A DNA stretch of 64,000 nucleotides from Bacteroidota bacterium. GTDB lineage: Bacteria; Bacteroidota; Bacteroidia; Flavobacteriales; Weeksellaceae. Shown here one piece after another: positions 1 through 8,993 of this stretch (positions are counted from its first letter, which is position 1; every line of letters begins with the position of its first letter). The stretch is taken from positions 62,001-126,000 of the forward strand of contig JAEWOS010000006.1 in assembly GCA_023460855.1 (NCBI GenBank). Reading direction: 5' to 3'. The notes under the pieces were generated by a model that had not been told where the DNA came from, searched no databases, and worked only from the letters and a program-made list of their open reading frames with translations. Both the position numbers and the translations under genes were made by a program.

Positions 1-423
1 CAGAAGTTTCGCATAAGTTGCAATGGTACCGTACGATGCAATTTCGTAATGCTCCACTTTCTGAGCAGCAGCGATAATCGCAGCATCACGAACAGCGCCC
101 GGTTCTGTTTCCTCCATAATTCCTTCTGCCTCCTTCAGCAGTCCGTCCATAGCATCACATTTTACAGCTTCTGCTTTTTCCTTCATCGCCTTAAAAGCAT
201 CTTCCAGTCTCGTAACCTGTTTTTTGGTTTCCTGTAAATGTCCGTCTATTGCGGTTTTCAAATTTTTGGAAGTTGCATTCTTCTGCATTTTCGGAAGCGC
301 TTTTACCAGTTGCTTTTCTGCCCAGTAAAGATCTTTCATTCCATCCAGCATAAAATCTTTCAGTTGATCTGCTGCATCTGCTTTCGGCTTAATTTTGCCT
401 GCAGTGGTGGTTTTCTTTGCCAT
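1..423 (-). CDS. Ferritin-like DUF892 (YciE/YciF-type) protein, 3' part cut by window edge
   Basis: The reverse strand from ATG at 421-423 reads open to the window edge (141 residues, no stop). The protein starts MAKKTTTAGK, followed by DGMKDLYWAEKQLVKALPKM and KTAIDGHLQETKKQVTRLE, which is the typical N-terminal helical pair of the DUF892/YciF ferritin-like family. EKQ, H and E residues sit at the usual di-iron ligand spacing. The later stretch VRDAAIIAAAQKVEHYEI fits the third helix. Members are stress-associated, possibly iron-binding four-helix proteins whose function is poorly known. The 126 bp to copA contain no clear signal. Family call is firm; the C-terminus lies outside the window. 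Confidence 0.85.
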   Translation of the reverse strand, partial: MAKKTTTAGKIKPKADAADQLKDFMLDGMKDLYWAEKQLVKALPKMQKNATSKNLKTAIDGHLQETKKQVTRLEDAFKAMKEKAEAVKCDAMDGLLKEAEGIMEETEPGAVRDAAIIAAAQKVEHYEIASYGTIATYAKLL

Positions 424-549
424 AGTTGTAAATTGTTAATGTTTATTCAAAGCTACTTTAAAAACTGCTGCCAATAATAGCGATATTTTAATGTTATAAA
501 AGTTTTAACTGATCGTACAAACAGATAATGCTTTTTTGTTAAAATTTTC

Positions 550-3285
550 TTAAATATCCAGATCAGTACTGTTTAATCGGAGTGAATTCAGAATTACGGA
601 CACAGAAGAAAAACTCATCGCTGCAGCGGCAATCATCGGACTCAACAGAATTCCGAAGAAAGGGTAGAGCAAACCGGCCGCAATAGGAATTCCGACAGTA
701 TTATATATGAAAGCGAAGAATAAATTCTGTTTGATGTTTTTCACGAGTTTTTCACTCAGGATTTTTGATTTTGCTACACCAAGAATATCGCCTTTCAGCA
801 AAGTAATTTCAGCGCTTTCAATAGCAACATCGCTTCCAGTTCCCATTGCAATCCCAATATTGGATTGCGCTAAAGCCGGAGCATCATTAATTCCGTCGCC
901 GGTCATTGCTACAACTTTTCCTTTGTTCTGCAGTTTTTTCACTTCTTCCATTTTATCCTGAGGAAGCGCACTTGCAATATATTTTTTGATCCCGAGTTCA
1001 TTGGCAACAGCTTTTGCGGTGTGCTCGTTGTCGCCGGTAATCATGATGACTTCAATGCCGTCATTCTGCAGGAACTGAACTGCTTTTTTGGAAGTTGATT
1101 TAATTTTGTCGGAATAATTGAGGAAGCCTAAAACTTCATCACCTTTTGCGAGATAGGAAACCGTTCTTGCTTTATCCTGATTGGCAACAACCAGTTGTTT
1201 CAAAGCTTCAGGAACTTGAATACCGAACTGTTCCAAAAGTGCTTCATTTCCTAATAAAACTGTTTCTCCGTTGATGTTTCCTTTGATTCCTTTCCCGGAA
1301 ATGTTGTCGAAATCGGTTACTTTTTCAAACTCAGAATTTTCTGTTTTGAACTCAGTTAAAACTGCATTTGCGAGCGGATGTTCCGAACTTTGATTGAGAG
1401 AAGCAGCAAGTTTCAAAACTTCATTTTTGTCAGCATTTTCATTGGTGATGATTTCTTCCAGACTTGGTTTTCCTTCGGTTAAAGTACCGGTTTTATCGGT
1501 GATCAGAACGTTCACTTTGTTCATCTGTTCCAAAGCTTCAGCGTTTTTAATCAGGATTCCGTTTTTCGCGCCTTTCCCGATTCCAACCATCAAACTCATC
1601 GGTGTTGCCAAACCTAAAGCACACGGACAAGCCACGATCAATACAGCAACTGCATTGGCCAAAGCCAGCATCCATCGGTTTTCGCCGCCGAAAATTAACC
1701 ATGCGATGAAAGTCAGAACCGCAATTGCAATCACCGTTGGAACAAATATTTTGGAAATTTTATCCGCCAATTTCTGCATCGGTGCTTTGCTTCGGCTCGC
1801 GTTGTTCACCATTTCAATAATTTTTGCAAGCAACGTATCACCGCCAACTTTTTCAGCAGACATCAGGAAAGTTCCGTTTCCGTTGATGGTTCCGGAAGTC
1901 ACTTCATCATTGAGTTGTTTCTCAACAGGAATCGGTTCTCCCGTGATCATACTTTCATCAATACTCGAATCTCCTTCCGTAATTTTTCCGTCCACCGGAA
2001 TTTTTTCTCCGGGTTTTACACGCAGAATATCACCTACTTTCACTTCAGAAAGCGGAATTTTTTTCTCGTTTCCGTTTACGACAAGATTGGCTTCATCAGG
2101 AGAAAGATTCATCAGTTCTTCAATGGCTTTTCCGGTTCTCTGATGTGCTTTTGCTTCCATCAATTGACCTAAAATCACCAAAGTAAGAATCACTGAAACC
2201 GCTTCAAAATACAGCGGAATTTTCCCGTCATGACTCATTTCATGCGGTAAAACCTGCGGAAAGAAAAGTGCCACCAAACTGAACAGAAATGCCGCCGCAA
2301 CGCCCAGAGCAATCAAAGAAAACATATTGAGATTCCATCTTCTGAAAGAATTGTAACCTCGGACAATCAGAAACCAACCGGCGTAAAACAGAACCGGCAA
2401 AGTGAGAATCAGCTCTAAAATTCCCTGAACTTTATGCGAGAAAGGCCAGTCGATCCACATTCCGCCCATCGATAAAATGAAAACCGGAACTGTAAACGCC
2501 ACCGCAATCCAAAATTTTCGTGATAATTTTTTTACAGTATCATCCTCTGCAGCTTCACCTTTTTTTCCGGGAATCTGAACGAGATCCATTCCACAAACCG
2601 GACAACCTACATTGGTATCGTAGACTTTATCGCCTTCACAGAACATCGGACAATAGTATTTTCCGGCGTTCGCTGAAGATTTGAGATTTGAGATTTGAGA
2701 TTTGTGATTATCTTCTTCCTCAGAATTATGGCTTTTGGCTTTTGAATTTTGAATTTTTTCAGGTGTGATTTCCTCCAGATTCATGTGGCAAACCGGACAG
2801 CCAACATCAGAACTATAGGTTTTATCGCCTTCGCAGAACATCGGACAGAAATATTCTCCGATTTTGGTTTCAGGATTGGAAATTTCAGTTTGAAGCGTCT
2901 TTGCATTACTTTTGAAATCTGGTTTTTCCTCAATCGGAACCAGGTACATATTACAAACCGGACAGCGTTTTTCCTGCTGAAAATACACTTTATCACCTTC
3001 GCATTCCATCGGACAGTAATAAACCGAACTTGGTGAAACGCGGTCTTTTGGCGGCACAACCTGATTTTCGGAAGGTTTTTCCGGATCTTCAAGACTGTAA
3101 TTTCCTGCTTCTTTCAGTTTGGAATTCAATTCGTCCAAACTGATATCGTGATGCGAATGTATTTTGACGGAAGATTCTTCCAGATTAACCTCGGCGTGAA
3201 CACCTTCAATCGCATTCAGAGATTCTGATATTTTTTTCTGACAGCCGGAACACGTCATTCCGACCACTTTATATATTTTTTCCAT
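550..3285 (-). CDS. copA: Copper-translocating P1B-type ATPase with HMA and three HMBD domains
   Basis: A 911-residue heavy-metal P-type ATPase that would export Cu(I) across the inner membrane. The order is an N-terminal HMA domain (GMTCSGC, C12/C15), then three heavy-metal-binding HMBD repeats (near residues 89-118, 145-172 and 210-237, each CPMxCEGDK...CPVCxM), then the transport core. The core shows TGE (MITGEPIPVEK), the intramembrane CPC (VACPCALGLATP, about residue 553), the phosphorylation site DKTGTLT (about 595), SSEHPLANAV and TGDGINDAPAL. The C-terminal YN and MSFSSVSVILNSLRL helices match the CopA rather than the Zn/Cd class. Length exceeds the usual 740-830 because of the extra HMBDs and linkers. 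It lies 85 bp downstream of a metal-sensing AraC-type regulator on the same strand. Confidence 0.95.
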   Translation of the reverse strand: MEKIYKVVGMTCSGCQKKISESLNAIEGVHAEVNLEESSVKIHSHHDISLDELNSKLKEAGNYSLEDPEKPSENQVVPPKDRVSPSSVYYCPMECEGDKVYFQQEKRCPVCNMYLVPIEEKPDFKSNAKTLQTEISNPETKIGEYFCPMFCEGDKTYSSDVGCPVCHMNLEEITPEKIQNSKAKSHNSEEEDNHKSQISNLKSSANAGKYYCPMFCEGDKVYDTNVGCPVCGMDLVQIPGKKGEAAEDDTVKKLSRKFWIAVAFTVPVFILSMGGMWIDWPFSHKVQGILELILTLPVLFYAGWFLIVRGYNSFRRWNLNMFSLIALGVAAAFLFSLVALFFPQVLPHEMSHDGKIPLYFEAVSVILTLVILGQLMEAKAHQRTGKAIEELMNLSPDEANLVVNGNEKKIPLSEVKVGDILRVKPGEKIPVDGKITEGDSSIDESMITGEPIPVEKQLNDEVTSGTINGNGTFLMSAEKVGGDTLLAKIIEMVNNASRSKAPMQKLADKISKIFVPTVIAIAVLTFIAWLIFGGENRWMLALANAVAVLIVACPCALGLATPMSLMVGIGKGAKNGILIKNAEALEQMNKVNVLITDKTGTLTEGKPSLEEIITNENADKNEVLKLAASLNQSSEHPLANAVLTEFKTENSEFEKVTDFDNISGKGIKGNINGETVLLGNEALLEQFGIQVPEALKQLVVANQDKARTVSYLAKGDEVLGFLNYSDKIKSTSKKAVQFLQNDGIEVIMITGDNEHTAKAVANELGIKKYIASALPQDKMEEVKKLQNKGKVVAMTGDGINDAPALAQSNIGIAMGTGSDVAIESAEITLLKGDILGVAKSKILSEKLVKNIKQNLFFAFIYNTVGIPIAAGLLYPFFGILLSPMIAAAAMSFSSVSVILNSLRLNSTDLDI

Positions 3286-3370
3286 TACACGATTTTATAC
3301 TGCAAATTTCCGAAGAGCAATTTTCAGGCAGTTATAAATACCGGGAAAAGAGTTACAATTTTAGGGAAAA

Positions 3371-3931
3371 TCAGATGGAATCCAGCGCCTGTCTGCCGGA
3401 ATTGCGGTCTTTTTTGAATTCTGAAGGCGTAAATCCGGTTACATTTTTAAACTGAGCAGAAAGATGCTGAACGCTTTTGTAACCGAGTTTTCCGGCAATT
3501 TCGGTCAGTGAAAATTCATTATAGAAAAGCAGTTCCTTTACTTTTTCAATTTTTTGAAGTATAAAATACTGTTCCAGCGTAATGCCCTGATTTTGCGAAA
3601 AAGGTTTTGAAATCGCGCTGTAATCGCGGTGCAGCTGATCGCTCAGGAATTCGGAAAGGATAAAATCTTCGCTGATATCGAGTTCAGTAATTTTTTGAAT
3701 AATCAGGTTTTTGGTCTGCTCGATTTGTTTTTTTGTCTGGTCTTCCAGGATTTCAAAACCGATTTTCTGAAGATCTGAATTCAGTTTCTGCAATTCAGAA
3801 TTATTTAAATCATCTTTAGTCTCAACAGAGCCCAGTTCAACCGAAACGGTTTCGATTCCAAGATTCTCAAAAATCTGTGAAACCGCCATTTCGCAGCGGC
3901 TGCAGACCATATTTTTAATGAAAATTTTCAT
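3371..3931 (-). CDS. AraC-type regulator with N-terminal HMA-like metal-binding domain
   Basis: 186 residues. The first 65 resemble an HMA fold with the metal-binding pair MVCSRC (C10, C13). A linker follows, then a C-terminal AraC-type helix-turn-helix (SLTEIAGKLGYKSVQHLSAQ, FKNVTGFTPSEFKKDR). The combination suggests a copper- or other metal-sensing transcription factor. It sits directly upstream of copA on the same strand, so control of copA is a reasonable inference. Its ATG overlaps the stop of the thioesterase gene by 4 bp (ATGA), indicating co-transcription and translational coupling. No effector domain other than the HMA-like module is visible. Confidence 0.85.
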   Translation of the reverse strand: MKIFIKNMVCSRCEMAVSQIFENLGIETVSVELGSVETKDDLNNSELQKLNSDLQKIGFEILEDQTKKQIEQTKNLIIQKITELDISEDFILSEFLSDQLHRDYSAISKPFSQNQGITLEQYFILQKIEKVKELLFYNEFSLTEIAGKLGYKSVQHLSAQFKNVTGFTPSEFKKDRNSGRQALDSI

Positions 3932-4323
3932 TCCGGAACATTCAGCCGGTCGCTGATGTATTCGATTTTGGTTTTACCGTGACGTGTTGGTTTTCCGCTT
4001 TCGTCCACACCGACGAAAATAATCTTGTCAATCGTAATAATCGTTTGGCGCGTCATCATATTGCGGACTTCACAACGTAGTGTGATCGAAGTGTTCCCGA
4101 AATCAGTGGCTTCTATCCCAATTTCGATAATGTCGCCCTGTTTTGCAGAACTGATGAAATTAATTTCCGAAATATATTTGGTGACACAACGCGGCGTTTC
4201 CAGCTGAACAATCGCGTAAAGAGCGGCTTCTTCATCAATCCACTGTAATAACCGTCCTCCGAAAAGTGTATGATTGGGATTCAGATCTTCCGGCTTAATC
4301 CATTTTCTGGTGTGATAATTCAT
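3928..4323 (-). CDS. Acyl-CoA thioesterase, hotdog fold (YciA/BFIT type)
   Basis: 131 residues. The N-terminal motif NPNHTLFGGRLLQWIDEEAA is the catalytic region of the YciA/acyl-CoA hydrolase hotdog family, with Asn/His and Asp in the expected order. The core strands YISEINFISSAKQGDIIEIG and FGNTSITLRCEVRN also fit. These enzymes hydrolyse acyl-CoA to free acid and CoA in the cytoplasm as homo-oligomers; substrate length cannot be read from sequence. The gene overlaps the downstream AraC-type gene by 4 bp, although the two have no obvious functional link. Confidence 0.88.
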   Translation of the reverse strand: MNYHTRKWIKPEDLNPNHTLFGGRLLQWIDEEAALYAIVQLETPRCVTKYISEINFISSAKQGDIIEIGIEATDFGNTSITLRCEVRNMMTRQTIITIDKIIFVGVDESGKPTRHGKTKIEYISDRLNVPE

Positions 4324-4397
4324 AATTTAGATTTCAGCAAATTTACCATGAATATTGAGAGCAATCAATTGGTCGCACAGATTGACAGAATCAATCT

Positions 4398-4652
4398 TCA
4401 GATCAAGTTTCTCTTTTTCAGCTCAGCACGGTTTTTTTTCCAGGTTGTAAGCGTATTGAGGTATATCGGAAGGAAAACAACCGGCATTACTGTAAAAACG
4501 CTGAAACCTTTCTTCGCCGTTAATACAACGGCCAGCACAGCCATAATCACAAAAGAAATTATTGTGATAATACCAATGCCGCGAAACGATTTTTCGGCCT
4601 TTAGCAGAGTTTCGTCTGACATTTCCTCAACAGGAGTAACTTTTTTCTTCAT
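4398..4652 (-). CDS. Small two-helix membrane protein
   Basis: 84 residues. A charged N-terminus (VEEMSDETLLKAEKSFRG) is followed by two hydrophobic helices (about 26-48 and 52-66) and a Lys/Arg-rich end. The pattern resembles short flavobacterial proteins sometimes labelled redox-active disulfide protein 2, but no Cys is present, so that name would mislead. The start codon directly abuts the stop of the DUF6157 gene, so the two are almost certainly co-transcribed. Function unknown. Confidence 0.6.
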   Translation of the reverse strand: MKKKVTPVEEMSDETLLKAEKSFRGIGIITIISFVIMAVLAVVLTAKKGFSVFTVMPVVFLPIYLNTLTTWKKNRAELKKRNLI

Positions 4653-5069
4653 TTAATTCGCTTTTTTGCTGCGCATGGCCTTTACTTTCTTGATGCTGTC
4701 ATCCTGCAAGAACTTCCGGTAATTCTCACTTTCCACAGGAAATGCAGCTACCTTTCCTTCTGAATCATGATGAAAGCCGTGGCCGTATCTTTTTGCGAGA
4801 GGAGAGGACCGCAAACACGCCTGGCCTTTCGAAAAAAACTGATGTCGTGCTTCCGGTTTTGCACCTTTGGAAATATCATTTTTTTGAGCAAAACATTCAA
4901 AAATAATATCGTCAGAAGTATATTTATATGGATTTTTAGAAACCATTTCGAACTGCATTTCGGCAATTGTTTTGGGTGATTTCTGCGGCGGCGCAGCCGC
5001 CGCAGAAACCGGACAGTCGTCCGCAACTTCTATAAAAGTATTCCGGTAATTGGTGGTGTGCAGTTGCAT
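4653..5069 (-). CDS. DUF6157-family protein
   Basis: 138 residues. The N-terminus MQLHTTNYRNTFIEVADDCP, the block ISKNPYKYTSDDI-like (here VSKNPYKYTSDDIIFECFA) and the C-terminal GHGFHHDSEGKVAAFPVES are characteristic of the DUF6157 family, common in Bacteroidota and other bacteria. No enzymatic role is established. It lies 4 bp downstream of the secreted beta-helix gene and abuts the small membrane-protein gene. An Ala/Pro-rich insert (SAAAAPPQKSP) follows DDCPV; family members normally have a short linker there. Confidence 0.8.
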   Translation of the reverse strand: MQLHTTNYRNTFIEVADDCPVSAAAAPPQKSPKTIAEMQFEMVSKNPYKYTSDDIIFECFAQKNDISKGAKPEARHQFFSKGQACLRSSPLAKRYGHGFHHDSEGKVAAFPVESENYRKFLQDDSIKKVKAMRSKKAN

Positions 5070-5073
5070 ACAA

Positions 5074-6537
5074 TTACTTCTTAATGATTAGTTTTACAGT
5101 TGATTTTCCTTTGCCCGTGATTACGGTCATCAAATAGTTCCCGGAATTCAGTCCTGAATTAATTTCATTCAGTCCTTTAATCACATTTTTCGACAGCACA
5201 ACTCTTCCTGCAGTATCGCGAATTACAATATTTCCGTTTTCCTGCATCGTCAGATTTATGGTCCCGTCACCTGGATTCGGATAAAATGAAAACTGTTGCG
5301 GAGAAACTTCGGAAGTCTTCAATACAGCGCAGTTGAATGGTGTAAATGTAACCAGTCCTAAAGTAGAATCATCCGGCTGATGCGAAATCACGGCTTCCAC
5401 CATTGCGGGAGTCGAAAGTTCGTTTTCGCGCCAGCAGTTGAATTTTGCAGAAACCGGAGACGGTGTGTTGTTATAAAGCGCATAAAGCTGACCGCCGTTC
5501 GCGTTGTTGAAGAAAATATTTTGTCCCGGACTGTTAATTCCCGGCGTATCATCGCCAAGATTAACCTGTGCATTGTTCTGCAGCGTTATTCCCCACAGAT
5601 TTCCGCGAAACTGATTGCCTGAAATAATGGTAACATCGCCCGATGTGGAATTCATCGCGATTCCGCTTCCGCCCTGAAGCGGCAAACCCTGTGTATCGTT
5701 GTTTTCGATGATATTATTTTTGATATATCCGCCGGAAAGTGTTCCTGCAATAGTAATTCCGTAGCGGTTATCCTTAATGGTGTTTCCCTGAATTCTGAAT
5801 TTATTCGGTCCGCCAATCAGAGCTGCTACAGCAATTCCGCCAACCATATTGTGTGTGCGAATTCCCATAATCTGATTGTTCAGAATTTTTATGCTGTCGT
5901 TTCCGGCAGGTCCCATATTTATTTGCGGACGGTTGGTGTTGGACTTTGAATTTCCAAACAGATAATTATTCTGAAAGGTTGCAGAAACCGTCGCATTTGC
6001 GGCGGAAGAAAACGCAGGAAAATCGTTTTCTATAAACTGCGAATCTTTTACGATTGGTGAACCCGTAGAAAAAGACATCGTCCCACCGGTTACGAGTCCC
6101 GATTTAAAATAACGTACTATGCAGTTTTCCATCAGGAAATTACCCGTAGAAACGCGTATTCCGCCACCGTATTCCAGCGTGGTATTTTTCATGGTTCCGG
6201 TTGATGATGCATCAAACTGGATTCCGTTAAAAGTTTCGGCCGGAACAGGAGATTTTATGGTTAAATCTGTGGCTGTTGTATTGTATGTACCGGAGATAGT
6301 AAGTTTCACACCGTTATTCATGATGAGCGTTGTGTTTTCATTAATCAGTAACGTATCGCCCGCAGAAATGGTGATGTTTGCAGTCATCGTATAATTTGCA
6401 CCGTTGTTCACCAGTACAGTCGGTGCAGCAGCAGAAAGCGTCGATAAAGTGTAAGAGGTTCCGTTTCCGGGACTGGTAAACTGTGCTGAATAAAATGTGG
6501 AAATCAGCATCATCAGCAGAGCGATCAGATTCTTCAT
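5074..6537 (-). CDS. Secreted right-handed beta-helix protein with type IX secretion sorting domain
   Basis: 487 residues. There is a signal peptide (MKNLIALLMMLISTFYSAQ, cleavage near 18-20). A long middle section of short Gly/Asn-rich strand repeats follows (IKNNIIENNDTQG, IISGNQFRGNLWGI, IMGIRTHNMVGG), typical of NosD/pectate-lyase-like parallel beta-helices. The C-terminal about 75 residues form a Por/T9SS type A sorting domain (FSFYPNPGDGTINL through GNYLMTVITG and KLIIKK). The product is therefore exported by Sec, then by the type IX system, to the cell surface or medium. No catalytic residues can be assigned; a carbohydrate-binding or lyase role is only a fold-based guess. It heads a tight run with DUF6157 and the small membrane protein. 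Confidence 0.85.
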   Translation of the reverse strand: MKNLIALLMMLISTFYSAQFTSPGNGTSYTLSTLSAAAPTVLVNNGANYTMTANITISAGDTLLINENTTLIMNNGVKLTISGTYNTTATDLTIKSPVPAETFNGIQFDASSTGTMKNTTLEYGGGIRVSTGNFLMENCIVRYFKSGLVTGGTMSFSTGSPIVKDSQFIENDFPAFSSAANATVSATFQNNYLFGNSKSNTNRPQINMGPAGNDSIKILNNQIMGIRTHNMVGGIAVAALIGGPNKFRIQGNTIKDNRYGITIAGTLSGGYIKNNIIENNDTQGLPLQGGSGIAMNSTSGDVTIISGNQFRGNLWGITLQNNAQVNLGDDTPGINSPGQNIFFNNANGGQLYALYNNTPSPVSAKFNCWRENELSTPAMVEAVISHQPDDSTLGLVTFTPFNCAVLKTSEVSPQQFSFYPNPGDGTINLTMQENGNIVIRDTAGRVVLSKNVIKGLNEINSGLNSGNYLMTVITGKGKSTVKLIIKK

Positions 6538-6662
6538 AGTTTCTTTTTCGCCAAAATTACTGAATTCATCAGAGAGGAGGGCAATCCGGGACCATTAAAA
6601 AAGGGTTTTTACCGAAAATTCTGATGCGTTTCTTTCCCGGCAAAAATGAACACTGCAAAATT

Positions 6663-8426
6663 CTACTGATTTTTCCTGCGGATTAATACGAGTCCTTCAT
6701 TGAAATGATAACGGTCTTCATGATACTGGTCTTTGTTCAGGGTATTGAGGAAAATTCTGATATGATAATTCCCCAAATCGAATTCGTGCGAAAGGTCCTC
6801 TGCAGGAACAAAGTTTTGTCTGGCTCTTCGAACTTCAAATACACTTTTAAAAAACGGGAGAAGATCGTATTTCTGGTCGTCATTAATGACAAAAAAATAT
6901 TCCTGCTCAAAAGGTAAATTAATAATGCGAAACCGGTCATTTCCCAGTGTTACTGCTTCCGGCTGCAAAGCTGTTAACTGTGATACAAATTCGTAATCGC
7001 TGACGTCAACAATCGTGTTTTCAGTAAAAATTTCAGAATAATTTATCGGGTCAGACTGTGTGGTGTTTGTAAAATAGGAGTTTATTTCAGTGCCGATATA
7101 GCGGTTGTACCTTGCGGTCGATTTCTCAATTTTTTCTTTTTGTGCGGTATTCAAGAGACCGAAGATGAAATCATTTTCTTTTCGTTGATAGAGATAATCG
7201 AACTTGTTCGCAATTTCATCAGCAGTCTCTGACGAAATTTTCTTACTGAAGTTTATTTTCCCGTTTTCGAGCAGGCTGTTGTCACTCAGAATTTGCATCA
7301 GTTCATTTTTCTGACTTCTTTTCGCTACCGCAAAAGCATTAAAGTAGGGAAGTGCAAGTGCAATTACTCCAAAAAGAAAAAGAGAAACCGGGATGAATTT
7401 GATGGTTGCTTTTTTAAACAGAATAAAGTAAACAACAACGGTTGCCAGCCATAAAGCAATCAGCAATACAAAGTAACGCGGTTCGGTATAACCGTATTCC
7501 AGAATTCTCGTGTTGATTGCCACAAAAAGCAGCACGAGCAACGGAATAAGCGTATAGTAAAAAATTTTGGAAAATAATTTCACCCACGATTTGGAGTCCT
7601 GACTTTTCAGCGGATGAACCAACAGCAGCGCAAGAATTCCCACCACAGAATAAGCCAGAATCAGATAGGAAACCCAGCCCCGCGGAAGTTCCCAGTTGAT
7701 CAGGATTTTCCCTGAGTAGAAATAGAGAATTACCAGGTAAATAATCAGTAGCGGAATAAGTATAAACTGTGTAAAAAACTTCAGAATCTGCGGATAGTCG
7801 TTGGTGTTTTCCAGTTCCGGAAGTCCACTGTTATCGAAGAGCAGAAAGATGAACGCACTTGCGAAAATTCCGAGAAAACCGGCTGTTTTCGGGTACAGCA
7901 TCTCATCAAGTTTCAGATCGAAAAGATTATCTACTGCAAGAATAGCCAGAATTACACCAAGAACGAGCACTCCGGTGAACACCGCAGTCAGAAAAATATT
8001 GATGAACAGATTTTTATTGAATTGCCAGAACTTCAGTTCTGCGGAGTTATTCAGATAAGACGCAAAAGAGACGAAAAGATGCGACATGATAAAGAGCGGA
8101 ATCAGCAGAAAAGCATAAACTTCCGTGAAATCCCGCTCCTGATCCGGCAGATAAAAATAAAGTCCGATCAGAAAAAGCGTACCTGCAAGTTCAAGAATAA
8201 AGCCTTTGCCAATGCGCTGTGAAAGCATTTTGATCCCGAACATCAGCGAAATTCCCAGACAACCCGTGATAATCAGTTTCACAAGCGGGAAATGATTCAG
8301 ATGACTGTCCATTTCAATGACAGTTACAACCGAACAGGCAGCGATAAAAGCCATTACAAGTACCATCGGATAACGGAGAGTGATATCATCCGTTTTCCGC
8401 CAGGTTTCCAGGATTTTCTGTTTCAT
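6663..8426 (-). CDS. DUF4153 multi-pass membrane protein
   Basis: About 587 residues starting at the ATG at 8424-8426 (MKQKILETWRK). The open frame extends 5 codons further to a TTG, which is less likely. Roughly a dozen hydrophobic helices fill residues 20-390, including KIFYYTLIPLLVLLFVAIN and the ILEYGYTEPRYFVLLIALWL block that marks DUF4153. A soluble C-terminal 190 residues follow. Members are inner-membrane proteins of unknown role found across Bacteroidota and Proteobacteria. It is the last gene of a probable PAP2 / BlaI-like / DUF4153 transcription unit (66 bp after the BlaI-like stop). Confidence 0.85.
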   Translation of the reverse strand: MKQKILETWRKTDDITLRYPMVLVMAFIAACSVVTVIEMDSHLNHFPLVKLIITGCLGISLMFGIKMLSQRIGKGFILELAGTLFLIGLYFYLPDQERDFTEVYAFLLIPLFIMSHLFVSFASYLNNSAELKFWQFNKNLFINIFLTAVFTGVLVLGVILAILAVDNLFDLKLDEMLYPKTAGFLGIFASAFIFLLFDNSGLPELENTNDYPQILKFFTQFILIPLLIIYLVILYFYSGKILINWELPRGWVSYLILAYSVVGILALLLVHPLKSQDSKSWVKLFSKIFYYTLIPLLVLLFVAINTRILEYGYTEPRYFVLLIALWLATVVVYFILFKKATIKFIPVSLFLFGVIALALPYFNAFAVAKRSQKNELMQILSDNSLLENGKINFSKKISSETADEIANKFDYLYQRKENDFIFGLLNTAQKEKIEKSTARYNRYIGTEINSYFTNTTQSDPINYSEIFTENTIVDVSDYEFVSQLTALQPEAVTLGNDRFRIINLPFEQEYFFVINDDQKYDLLPFFKSVFEVRRARQNFVPAEDLSHEFDLGNYHIRIFLNTLNKDQYHEDRYHFNEGLVLIRRKNQ

Positions 8427-8492
8427 AATGTCAGCGCACAAAAAATTGAAAAAACTTAAAAAACAGGAACAAATGTAAAGATGAAGTTCAGA

Positions 8493-8972
8493 TTATTCTT
8501 TCTTTTTCTTCTTTTTCTTCTTGTCTTTTTTCTTCTTCTTTTTCTTTTTGTCTTCTTTCAGGATGGAATCCGCGATTTTATAATCCGCTTCGCTTTCTTT
8601 TTCCTTTTCCTTCACCTCAATTTTCAGGTCAAAATAATCCAGCATATCCTGCTGCGAAAGATAATTATGTTCGAACAGAAATTTTAAAATCTGCTGTCCG
8701 CCTTCCGGAAAATACTGTTTAACAAGATCTTCCAGCAGGAAATTCCGGTAAGCTTCCTCACTTACAGCAGTGGAATATTTAAAAATACGCCCTTCTGTAA
8801 CTTTGGAAAGAAAGCCTTTTTCCAACAAAATCTTAAGGTAAGTGGAAACAGTATTCTGATGCGGTTTCGGCTCCGGATGTTCATCAAGCACATTTCTCAG
8901 GTAAAAAGTTTCCAGTTTCCAGAGCAGCTGCATGAGCTGTGCTTCGGAAGTGGTGAGCTGTTGTAGGTTCAT
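8493..8972 (-). CDS. BlaI/MecI/CopY-type transcriptional regulator with polylysine tail
   Basis: About 159 residues from the ATG at 8970-8972; an in-frame TTG lies two codons upstream. The N-terminal winged helix (LTTSEAQLMQLLWKLE, PHQNTVSTYLKILLEKGFLS) is the BlaI/MecI/penicillinase-repressor fold, which normally dimerises through its C-terminal helices. The usual partner, a BlaR1/MecR1 M56 peptidase sensor, is absent nearby; the neighbours are a PAP2 protein and DUF4153. The last 25 residues are almost pure lysine broken by a single Asp, encoded by a purine tract at 8493-8565. That tract could slip during replication, but the frame is intact here. Confidence 0.85.
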   Translation of the reverse strand: MNLQQLTTSEAQLMQLLWKLETFYLRNVLDEHPEPKPHQNTVSTYLKILLEKGFLSKVTEGRIFKYSTAVSEEAYRNFLLEDLVKQYFPEGGQQILKFLFEHNYLSQQDMLDYFDLKIEVKEKEKESEADYKIADSILKEDKKKKKKKKDKKKKKKKKE

Positions 8973-8993
8973 AGGCAAATATTTTTATTCAAC

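Noticed and set aside
1394..2143. Long plus-strand open frame (249 codons) opposite copA
   Set aside because: Lies entirely antisense to a clear P-type ATPase; composition reflects the opposite strand.
3928..4323. Thioesterase as part of the copper system
   Set aside because: The 4 bp overlap with the AraC-type gene shows shared transcription, but nothing in the protein relates to metals.
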